64,000 bases of DNA from positions 11,652,501 through 11,716,500 of the forward strand of contig NC_084935.1 of NCBI RefSeq assembly GCF_958298935.1, given 5' to 3'. Origin of the DNA: Phragmites australis. Its lineage: Eukaryota; Streptophyta; Magnoliopsida; Poales; Poaceae. Positions 54,813 through 64,000 of this stretch are shown here, piece after piece (within the stretch, counting starts at the first letter, position 1; each line of letters starts with the position of its first letter). A program made the position numbers and the translations under genes. The notes beneath the pieces are model-generated. The model had not been told where the DNA came from. It did not search any database and was given only the letters and a program-made list of their open reading frames with translations.

Positions 54813-57800
54813 CTAAAACTCGGCTGAGCCAGGAACTCGGGGAAATGGAATGACGTCTCTAATGTTGTCTATTCCAGTCACAAACTGTACAAGCCGTTCA
54901 AATCCAAGACCAAAACCAGCATGAGGAACTGGAACAGAGAAAGTTGAAGTTTGTGATGGCTCGTGACAATAAAAAAAAGGTTTGAACTATTCATAATAAA
55001 AACCAAGAAAATCACATTATCCAGCTTTTGCCTCAATTTTAGCAAGCATGGTTAAGGTATTTAACCTGATCCATATCGCCGTAAATCTAAATACCACCAG
55101 TAGCTATCCTTGTTAAGATTTTGCTCATCCAACCGAGCTTCAAGGTGATCAAGACGCTCTTCCCTCTGGCTTCCGCCAATAAGTTCACCAACCTAACATT
55201 GAACAGAAACATAGTTGTATTGGCAATAGCTAAAAGCTTTTCTTCCATGTTATTCATTCATATGCTAACGATTTTATATATGATGTATCACTTATATGTG
55301 CTTACCCGAGGAACCAACAGATCCATCGCAGCAACTGTCTTCCCATCATCATTTTGTCGCATATAGAAAGCTTTGATTTCCTGACAAAAATGAAAAGAGG
55401 TCTTAAGGTATGATAACTTTGTTTCCGAACCTGTCCAACACCAAAAAGTGAACAATGCAAACCTTTGGGTAATCTCTAATTATTACAGGACGCCCACCAA
55501 AAGCAACTTCTGTGATATATCGCTCATGCTCACTTTGAAGATCCAACCCCCACTTTACCTGTAGATTTTTTTTTTTTTAAAAACAAAACAATTCACTTAT
55601 TCTGTCTTTCACTTTTGCTAACTCAGGGAAAGAAGGTTGGTATGTGGAACTCAGTGCAAGGCACACAAATGATTTCGCACATATCAAAACAACCAGCATT
55701 TGTTCTCAGTCAACACGAAGACAATATGCCATCCAACACTCAAGAGCAAAGACATATATAGACATTCCACTTGCATAAGTATATACTTGAATCTTTAGAT
55801 TGTAAATACAAGTCAATTGCAAAGAAGTGAATCAGAACGTTTTACTGTGATAAAGATGAGAAAATTATTCGTAGAAGTTGTCAGTTTGCATTACCGGGAA
55901 TTCGAAATTCTTTTTGGACCCAAGAAGTAGCTCGACAGCATCAGAGTATGACAGGTGAATGAAGTTCTTCTCTACTACATCCTGGGGACAAGCAGAAGAG
56001 GTTTGACTATTTCAGCACTTCTCTTAATCAAAACATGGCATTGAGTCGAAAGCACAATAGATGCGACAACAGAAGAAAGCTATAGGTAGGAGGTATACAT
56101 TTAATCGATCTATTATGCCTTTGTCAACCCATGTATTAAAGAAATCCATGTCTTCTTTGCAGTTTTCTAGAATATACTTTACCTGCATGAAATGGAACAG
56201 TAATTAGGTTAAAGGTGGGTCTAGACCACTGCTCGAAATTTCCAGATTGCATCAAAGAAATGACTACGGGTAGGACTTGAGCATCAAGCAAAATTTTGTA
56301 GAAGAGGGCACCTACTACATACTGGAGATATGCAGTTGCACAAGCCATGTCATCGTTTAGATCCGCAAAGGCAAGTTCAGGTTCAATCATCTTCACTCAG
56401 AACACAAAACAGCAAAAGAAACTGTGAATTCAGTGCCCTAAAATGTAGGATTCTCAAAAAAATAAATGTAAAGAATTCAAATACCCAAAATTCAGCCAAA
56501 TGTCTTGCAGTGTTTGAATTTTCAGCCCTAAATGTGGGACCAAATGTGTAAATCTGAAGAAAGATGGATGTAAGGAAATAATAAACTGATTACAGCTGTC
56601 AAACATGACAGGGTAAACTGTTTGAAATGAATCTGGCAAAAAATTACGTCAGATAGAGCTGAAGCGTATGTTTCGCCATTAAGCTGTCCAGACACCGTCA
56701 GAAATGCTGGTTTGCAGAAGAAATCCTAGCATAAGTAACATTGAAAACATTCATATTACTCAAACAGTTTTGAGAAACCAAACCATATTTGATATAGCAG
56801 CACATCATATAACCAGAATGAACAGGTAACATGCTCACAAGGGGAAAGGAGCCTTTAACGTCTCCCTAAATATAAAAAATCGTACATTGAAGCATCACAA
56901 CTGAAGGTTACCTGTGACCAATCAACCCTTCCATCCTTGGTAGCAGGAATATCGTTGACTAGGCAACCACCTTCACCACTGTTTGAAATCTATATTACAG
57001 AAGGGGACAGAAAATCAAAACCTTCAAAACCGAATGTAATAAAGGAAGACCCAGAAACAAGAAGCCAAAATGAAGATCGACTTATCATTCTAAGGAAAAT
57101 TACTGTAAAGTAAAAGGATAATAAACGCCACTGGTAATTGTGAATCTTATTAAATTATATGCATGAAAATCTATATGGACTGATGATAGTACGATTCTAA
57201 TATAACTATTATGGTATAACTTCAATTATTACAATTTTGAATTACCAAATAACACATGCGACCTAGTTTAACAGTAAACCTGTTGAGGACATGTCTATGA
57301 CCTCCATACCAGGGAGTTCTTCTATTAGCCACATGGGTCCAAAAATAACAGAAAATTGCAACATGTGCACTTCGAAAATGGGGACAGCTGAATCAGGCAG
57401 CTGATCAGACGAAATAGTGTCTGATTCGGAGCATAGGGTCCAGTCAAGATTTTTGAGTAAACATATGAAAGGCAGATTCAGTTTGATAATATATGAGCAG
57501 AACATTTTCTATACAGCAATCAAATTCTAAACTGCATCAAGTAGTCGTCTATACAAGCATATTGAAGAACTACTAACCAAAGTAGTCACATAAAACTGCT
57601 CCCCTGCTCCTTCACAATCCGAGGCAGTAATAATAGGGCTTGATACCCAAACAAATCCATTGTCTTGAAAGAACTTATGAGTTGCATATGCCAGAGCATT
57701 TCTCACTCTTGCCACCTAAATACGCACCCGCAGATATAGTAAGCAATCCACATGAGAAACTTGCATAATTAGGGAACAAAAAAAAAACTTATGGTAAAGA

Positions 57801-60058
57801 AAATATTTCGCAGAAAATCATTTTTTTTAAGGTAAAACTATCACAAGTTGCATATTTTTTAAGAGTGATCTGTGTAGCTAGATCTTCAGCATAGACTGTT
57901 GCTAACATGATAACCATACCCATTACCTTGGCAAGCCAATGTCTGAGTAGCCCGCATTTGTGAGAAATGGATAAAGTTCTCTATAAGCATATCATTGCCT
58001 ATTCTAGAAATTTGCATAGGTTACCCTGTGTACTAACTCATAAGTTACCCTGGGGAACAAATAATACGCATAGAAAAAGGATAACATTTGATAAAGGGCT
58101 TTTCAATTTCTGGTTGAGTAATGGAAGGAAAGGACATCTATCATTTCCAAACTCATGGCCTAAGAAGCTATGCACCTCTATACTGGAAGGAACTAAAAAA
58201 ATATCAAATTCGCAACTTCTGAAGTTAAGAATACCAGAAAAGGGGAGGAAAAAAGGGCCAGCAGTGAGTAGACCATACCGCACCAAAAGTGTTTGTCCGA
58301 GGACGGAGATGGGCTACAGTTCTAAGAAATTCTCTTGATGCCCGTTTCTTCTGTATAGGAAAAGATGTAGGATCACTTTTCCCAATCTACAAGAAGAAAA
58401 GTAGAAAAAAATAAACATTAGAACACACGCAAAAGAAATCAAGGCACGATGAATATGTTTTTCAATTTGAGCAAGTAGTTGGTCTACAATCTGACAAATC
58501 AAAGGTAATCACCAGTTTGTCTAAAGATAACATAGGAAAGAAAGTTCTGTGCCCTGTATATTACAACTCGAAACTAAGGATCAATAGAACATAACCTCTC
58601 CTCATAGAAGGCCTCAATTGACTATAGAAATTGGCATGCAAAGGGAGATATATTCACTACTCGATAGGTATTTCCCTGTCTTTCTGATATGCAAAAGCAG
58701 AAAGAAAAATTCTTGAGATCTTAACATTAAGCTAGTTAATTACAGACTTCTCATTTCATAGGAATGCATGAATTAAAAAAACAAATTATAAAGAATTAAG
58801 CAATTACCACAGTGATCTTAGAAACTTTCAACTCCACTTTTTGCTTACCACCTTGGCTGCTTGCAACAACTCCCTCCACTAGTACAGATGCTCCAGTAGT
58901 GATCGAGTCTATCTGACAGCCATCATTGAAAAGAATGACAAGTAAAATGTATTATAGCCATATGTCAATTAACTGCAAACAATGCAAAGCAATATAAGAA
59001 GTGCAAGAAACGTAACAAATTGCAACCTTTATAAATGGGTAAAACATAGTACCTGGTCATAGCCTTCTGTATCAGGAGTCAATACACATTGCATATTGGA
59101 CAAGCAAGAACCATCATTGACCTAAAAGTTGAAATTTCAGAATGCATAATGCATTAGAATCTCGAAGGAAAAATAATAATACCCATCCCTTCCGATAGCA
59201 AACCCCCATAATAATCTATGTATATGTACAGAATAAGATCTGCTTGAGTTCATTATATCATGGATTTCTTTATGACAAGCATAAGCATAATTGTTCAACT
59301 GGCTCATGTGCATAGTGTTGTGATCTGGTAAGCAAAGAAGATACGCTGTTTCATTTTGAGCATGGAACACTAAATTTCACTCTAGTAGTTAGCACAATAT
59401 TATAACGATTTTGATAACCATTATCAAAACTTTAGCTGATCATCCTCTTCAACACCCTAGTCCAAAAGCAAGGCATACAACTAAATCCACCAGAATGGTA
59501 AGCAATGTCAAGAGTGCACTAAATACAGCACCTTTCTCCACCATTTATAGTCTCAGGTCACCAATTTAACTAAGCTGCCAATCACATATATCAGCATTTC
59601 AACAAAAACGAAATCAGCTAATCACGCGCATCACCACGACCACGACGCCATCCCACTCCATGTAAACTACAGAAACAAAGGTGCAAGTTCCTGACCTCGA
59701 CGAAGGTGACGGTCCTCTGGGCACGGCAGGTGCGCACCCACCCGCGAACGGCGAGCTCCTTCCCCACACACGCGGCGCCCTCGTCCTCCCCACCCTTCAC
59801 GTCCGCGACCCGGAGCCGCTTCCGGAACTCCCCCACGGCCTCCCCCGCCACCCCCGCCGCCGCGGTGGCTGGGGCGGAGGCCTGCGCCGCGGCGCAGAAG
59901 CGGCGCCGCCCGGGGGTAGTGGAAAGCGGCGCGAGCTGCGGGAGCGAGAGCGCGGCAAGCGGGGAGGAGCGCTTGGGACTCGGGAGCCTGCGCGGGGCCA
60001 GGCGTAGGAACCGGGAGGCGGCGGCGGCCGCCATCGGCAGCGAGGCGGCGCAGGTCAC
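54813..60058 (-). CDS. Asparagine-tRNA ligase, chloroplast/mitochondrial
   Basis: Fifteen exons on the minus strand: 60058..59696, 59121..59053, 58912..58808, 58386..58279, 57715..57578, 56989..56912, 56725..56648, 56553..56485, 56390..56316, 56182..56099, 55981..55895, 55558..55463, 55380..55306, 55192..55066, 54928..54813. All introns are GT-AG and phases agree, giving 555 aa. An Ala/Arg/Ser-rich presequence (about 60-70 aa) suggests plastid and mitochondrial import. An OB-fold follows ([16 protein letters not shown]), then the class II core: motif 1 region [20 protein letters not shown], motif 2 [11 protein letters not shown], motif 3 [10 protein letters not shown]. It attaches Asn to organellar tRNA-Asn using ATP. 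Start: first Met in frame; a second Met eight residues on ([10 protein letters not shown]) is also possible. No lesion seen. Confidence 0.95.
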
Positions 60059-61171
60059 TCGGGGATGTAAGCTATCGCGGCGGCCTATCCGGTTCCTCCG
60101 CCTAGGAGAGACGTCCGCTTATGATCGAGATGTGAATACGCCTACTGAGGACGTTTGTGTATTCTTTGAACACCGCCTCCGTTCAACGGTTACGTATTCA
60201 TTGTCCTACGGTTACGTATTTATCGTGGAAACCTCCTTTTGTTTTGGTCCGTTTTTAGAGGGCTGATAAAATTTTGGGCAAGGTCAAATTTATAAAAAAG
60301 TAGTGTTTTGTTTATAGCAAATTAAGTTTATGTTAAAACTGTGATATGACAGGTAGGATCTACGTGTTATTAATTTTTTATCAAAATATATTTAAATAGG
60401 ATCTTATTTTGTAGATTTAATTATAAGAAATACAGTAATATAAACGGATTTGTAATCGAATGTACAGTTATTAGAAACTTGATAATAAAAAAATACATTT
60501 ATTTGCACCATTCACGTGTTGCCACGTATCATGGCTGGCCATCCGGCCAAGCCAAACCCGCGGCGCGCGAATCGGTCGCCCGGAAAGTGTCCAGCTTCGA
60601 TGTTTTCTGTAGCAGGGCTCGGCCAAATTCTTTTTGGTATACCAAAATTTGGCCCTTAACTAAAGGGAGGCCAAATTTACCGGCAAGGCCTAAATTTGGC
60701 CTAGTATATTGAGGCCACGATCTAAACACGTCCTTAGTGCTAACTAGTGTCTATATATTGTAAAGAAATAAAAATATTAAGTATGGTAGTATTAAGTATA
60801 AATTTAAGTATAAAGATATGTATACAGAATACTTTAGAAGTGATGTTATAGTTTGATTTTAGATGTAATCTGAAAAAGGAGGACGAGATTATCTATAAAT
60901 TTCCCTCTTAATATTTATTTTTATTTTTATTAGTAAATCAGGTCTTATATTCATAGCCAAGATGATAAGGCAGTAGAACAATAATAAATAATAAAAGTAG
61001 ATAAGTTATTAAAAAATTTAAAAAAATTATTAGATAAAAATATAATAGGAAGAAGGTGTGACACGATAACCAAATGTTGTTATGCAGATCAGTGGACCGC
61101 ATGATCACTGCACAAGCGATGATTATCCAATGTAGCAAGAAGCCAATCAAATCACATGCCGCATTATCTTA
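60059..61171. other. Intergenic region upstream of AsnRS
   Basis: 60059-60260 is the likely AsnRS promoter and leader. 60590-60730 contains ACCAAAATTTGGCCC, GGCAAGGCC and GGCCAAATTT words like the element near 35.1 kb, probably a MITE fragment. 60740-61170 is AT-rich with no feature. Confidence 0.4.
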
Positions 61172-61508
61172 GGTATCTCCAGCAGAGTCTATATTTAAGT
61201 GTTATAGAACCCCGCAAAGTACTGTAATACTCGAAATTTCTCTTCAGCAGAGTCTGTATCAAGTGCTACGGTGTTGCAAAGGGAATCGGGGACTCTAAAT
61301 TTTCCGAATTACTGTAGCAGCCGCAACACTGTAGCACCACTGTTTATAGAGGCTGACTGTGGGTCCGGAGGGAGGAGAAGAGTAGTAGAAGGTAGAAAAT
61401 AGGGTAGCTGTTGGAGATAAAAAAAATAAGGAATGCTGTAATAGTGTTAGGGGATGCTGTAATAGTGTTATAGGAGACAAAATTTTAGAGTATCTGATAG
61501 AGATAGCC
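61172..61508. mobile_element. Tourist/PIF-type MITE with TTA duplication
   Basis: 337 bp. Left end GGTATCTCCAGCAGAGTCT; right end, read inverted, GGCTATCTCTATCAGATAC. TTA flanks both sides (61169-61171 and 61509-61511), the target preference of PIF/Harbinger elements. The interior contains TACTGTA-type words and GGATGCTGTAATAGTGTTA twice. Non-coding. Confidence 0.75.
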
Positions 61509-61511
61509 TTA

Positions 61512-62582
61512 TGATGAAGTAAGAAGCCAATCAGATGATCACCCGCATTCAGTGTTCATAAATTCGAAAGACCTTCGAAAATCATCTGGAGTCGGTAATT
61601 ATACAGTAATTTGATGAATTTTGATAGAAATTGATCGAATTTTGAATTTTGTTAACTTTTTAATTTTTTAAATTTTAAATTTAAGTGTAATCGATAATCA
61701 TTCAATTTCTAAATACGGTACAGACCGAATTAACGGTAACTACGATAACAGTTACTGTCGTATTTTTTTTAACGAAAATGCTGGCAAGCAGACGTCCGAT
61801 GCTTCGGACATTTGATTAGGGCGGCCTATGTACTCGGATCTGAAAATATTATCCTTTTGAGTTACTTATGTGTCCTCGTATGTTTAATGTTTCAGATGTA
61901 ATGAAAATTTGCTGTAATAGTTATTTTCATATGCTGCATCTCGGAATCTCTTGCCTATATATCCAGATCCGAAAAAATTATCCATTCAAGTTAATTCCTA
62001 TATTTTCGCATCTCCAATGTTTCAGATGTTCAAATTTAATGTTTCAGACGTTATGAAATTTTATTGCAATAGTTATTTTCGTATGTTGCATCTCGGAATC
62101 TCTTGCATACAGATCCAGATCCGAAAAAATTATCCATTTGAGTTAATTTCTATATTTTCGCACCTCTAATATTTCAGATGTTTAAATTTAATGTTTCAGA
62201 CGTTATGTAAATTTGTTGCTATAATTATTTTTGTATGTTGCACCTAATTTTATACCACATTAGTTTTGTCTGAAATGTTGCGTGTAACATGATGGGATGT
62301 CGTGGTAAGAATTTTTCTTTCGAAATCGGATGCATACAACGAGCTATTTTTGATGTGTTTTTTCGATGTTGCAAAAGTTAACTTTAAATATTACAAACAT
62401 TATTTTTAATGTTGTAACGGACTATTAGCGGACTATTAGCGGATTATTAGAGCGTCCGATGGATGTGACGTCCGGCGGTAGCATCGTCCTTTTTTTAAAC
62501 TCTGCCTGCAGTTTGTCATCTCGTCACACCTCTAGTTGAAGAGTCCCACTCGCTTCTCTCTCTCCCAAGTCAATCCGATCCG
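61512..62582. other. PYD3 upstream region with a diverged element
   Basis: 61771-62490 may be a non-autonomous element: GCAGACGTCCGATGCTTCGG at its left is loosely inverted at its right (CATCGGACG...GACGTC on the minus strand). Inside is a tandem duplication of about 152 bp (CATCTCGGAATCTCTTGC at 61937 and 62089; TTTCAGA(T/C)GTTATG words). CGGACTATTAG occurs in tandem at about 62407. 62490-62582 is the PYD3 leader. Confidence 0.5.
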
Positions 62583-64000
62583 ATGGAGAGCAGCAACGGC
62601 AAGCCGGCGCAGGGGGAGGAGGGGAAGCCGGCGGCGGCGGAGGGATCGATCGGCGGTTACGAGTCTCTGCACAGGCTCTTGGAGGCCAACCTCTCCCCCG
62701 AGCTCTTCCAGGTACTCTCTCACTCCATCGCTCACCGCCCAGATTCGTTCCCTGTCTCTGGCTCTCTTGCCCTGTCGTCGCCGTCGTCTGTGCCCGTTTC
62801 TTGGTTCGTGGATGCCGTATCCAAGTTCATCTGAGTCTGTATGTGCCAGCAAGCTCTATTACCTGGTACAGCAACGCCGTTTGATCTCGGAATTACAGTC
62901 TCAATCTTCTGCTAGCCGTGTGCGCCGGTGCGTGTTCTTGTGTGGAGAATACCGAGAAATCGGATGAACTTTCGATTTCATGGACAATTCAGGTGCTCTA
63001 TGACGAAACAGTTGTGTCGTGCGTCAACTATTCACTTTCTCCACTAGTGATATACCAATTAATTAACTATTTCATTTGGACAGAAACATCCTTCTTGTAA
63101 CATAAATGCTGACACTGATGGATTACATATGGGTCGGTCATAGCCGTGTTTGTAGGCATTTTCCACCCATTTGTCGATGAAATTTGCGTGTGTGTTAATT
63201 ATTTTCCTTTCAGTGTTGTGTTTCTAGTCAGAGGTACTGTTAACCAGCCGACTAGATCAGAGTCTCTGAATTTTAACCGTGGTCTGATTACAGAGAGTAT
63301 GTGCTAAACCCTTTAGAGCTGATTGCCCACTGCCCAGTTGAGACACTCCATTTGTCCATAGAGATATGATTCCCAATTTTTATACAAACTTTTTCCCAAA
63401 AAAAAAGTGGAAAATTTTCTCCAAACTGTGCTGACAGAAGGGGTGCGTCGTGGTTTTAGTTTTCAGGGACTCAGATTTTTCACCCCAAGCATATATCTTG
63501 ATGACATTTAGGTTCACTGGTAGGCAATGACAGTCACTATAGGCAACGGCGAAAAGGCCTCCTTCTGGTACTCGAGTTGGCTCCATGGGCAAGCCCCAAA
63601 AAACATTGCTCCCCTAACCTATTCCACTACCTCAAGAAAAAATTCTCTGTTAAACAAGGACTAACGGAGAACAGATGGTTGGGCTACATCAGTCGGATAG
63701 ACACCGAGGCAAAGCTCCTCCAATTTTCGCACCTCTGGAGCATGTTACGTGAACAAAATCTACGCCCGGAAGAGCTCGATCAAATAACGTGGCGCTGGAC
63801 AGATAGCGGTACATACACGTCAAAGAGTGCATACAAAATCCAATTCGTAGGAAAAATAAACAAATGCAAGAATCAGTCGATCTGGAACGCAAGGGTGGAA
63901 CCAAAATGCAAGACGTTCTCTTGGGTGCACCTTCAAAATAAGATCCTAACTGCGGACAACCTCGCTAAAAAGGGATGGCCTCATCACCAAGCATATCGCC
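62583..64000 (+). CDS. PYD3: Beta-ureidopropionase (PYD3), exon 1 only; gene runs off window
   Basis: Exon 1 is 62583..62711 (43 codons), ending CTCTTCCAG|GTACTC. It encodes MESSNGKPAQGEEGKPAAAE, then GYESLHRLLEANLSPELFQ, which matches the plant beta-ureidopropionase N-terminus. The enzyme, a nitrilase-superfamily amidohydrolase, converts N-carbamoyl-beta-alanine to beta-alanine, CO2 and ammonia, the last step of uracil degradation. The catalytic Glu-Lys-Cys region is beyond the window. No second exon was found before 64000, so intron 1 exceeds 1.28 kb and contains a LINE fragment. The GC-rich first exon is typical of grass genes. Confidence 0.85.
62712..63569 (+). other. PYD3 intron 1, first part
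   Basis: No coding exon recognised. Open frames here are random. Contains a short A9 tract at about 63398. Confidence 0.5.
63570..64000 (+). mobile_element. LINE fragment, C-terminal zf-RVT part, in PYD3 intron
   Basis: An open frame runs to the window end: LAPWASPKKHCSPNLFHYLK, KQGLTENRWLGYISRIDTE, ITWRWTDSGTYTSKSAYKIQ, then FSWVHLQNKILTADNLAKKG. This is the zf-RVT module near the C-terminus of plant L1-type LINE ORF2. It has no stop in the 430 bp visible, same strand as PYD3. The upstream reverse transcriptase is absent, so it is 5'-truncated; the 3' end lies beyond the window. Confidence 0.85.

Noticed and set aside
59681..60266. 108-aa and 186-aa plus-strand ORFs
   Set aside because: Both are antisense shadows of AsnRS exon 1.

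Overview
This window is nuclear DNA of a flowering plant, almost certainly a grass. The evidence is GC-rich first exons, GT-AG introns, plant-specific gene families (DnaJ-DUF3444, WAT1/EamA transporter, organellar AsnRS, PYD3) and heavy loads of Copia and Gypsy LTR elements, LINEs and small inverted-repeat elements. The species cannot be fixed from the sequence alone. There are no rRNA, tRNA, CRISPR or prokaryotic features.

Layout. 1-12.1 kb is a retrotransposon graveyard: a large LTR with internal tandem repeats and a decayed gag-bearing interior (about 2.0-4.97 kb), a Copia-like LTR (4.97-5.93 kb), and the 3' half of a Gypsy element with RNase H, integrase, a long 3' region and a 3' LTR (5.94-12.06 kb). 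An F-box/DUF295 gene remnant lies antisense inside that 3' region. 12.4-14.4 kb holds a broken MSH4 gene: exon 1 and the last three exons survive, the ATPase and most of the protein are missing, and a LINE tail sits in one intron. 15.9-18.9 kb is an intact single-exon DnaJ-DUF3444 gene on the minus strand. 21-34.5 kb is again mobile DNA: hairpin and long-TIR elements, a 30-bp minisatellite, a 1.6-kb solo LTR with a perfect 5-bp target duplication, a short-LTR Copia remnant, and a gag-only SIRE-like Copia element. 34.5-41.9 kb is mostly intergenic, with a DUF1992 pseudogene exon.

The gene-rich part runs from 42 kb. A PDRG1/prefoldin-like gene (3 coding exons, 185 aa) and a WAT1-related transporter gene (7 exons, 381 aa) are both on the plus strand. 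After more mobile DNA (nested TIR elements, 54-bp and about 170-bp tandem arrays, RING-H2 and F-box/LRR pseudogenes, a TRIM-like element) comes a complete 15-exon organellar asparaginyl-tRNA synthetase gene on the minus strand (555 aa). The window ends inside a beta-ureidopropionase (PYD3) gene on the plus strand: only exon 1 is present, and the long first intron carries a LINE fragment.

The intact genes are unrelated housekeeping or transport genes and do not form a pathway: protein folding (DnaJ, PDRG1-like), small-molecule transport (WAT1), organellar translation (AsnRS) and pyrimidine catabolism (PYD3). All exon joins were worked out by hand from reading frame, splice dinucleotides and remembered family sequences. 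I found no convincing new biological system; the most interesting objects are the MSH4 remnant, captured or embedded gene fragments, and coding-like tandem repeats.
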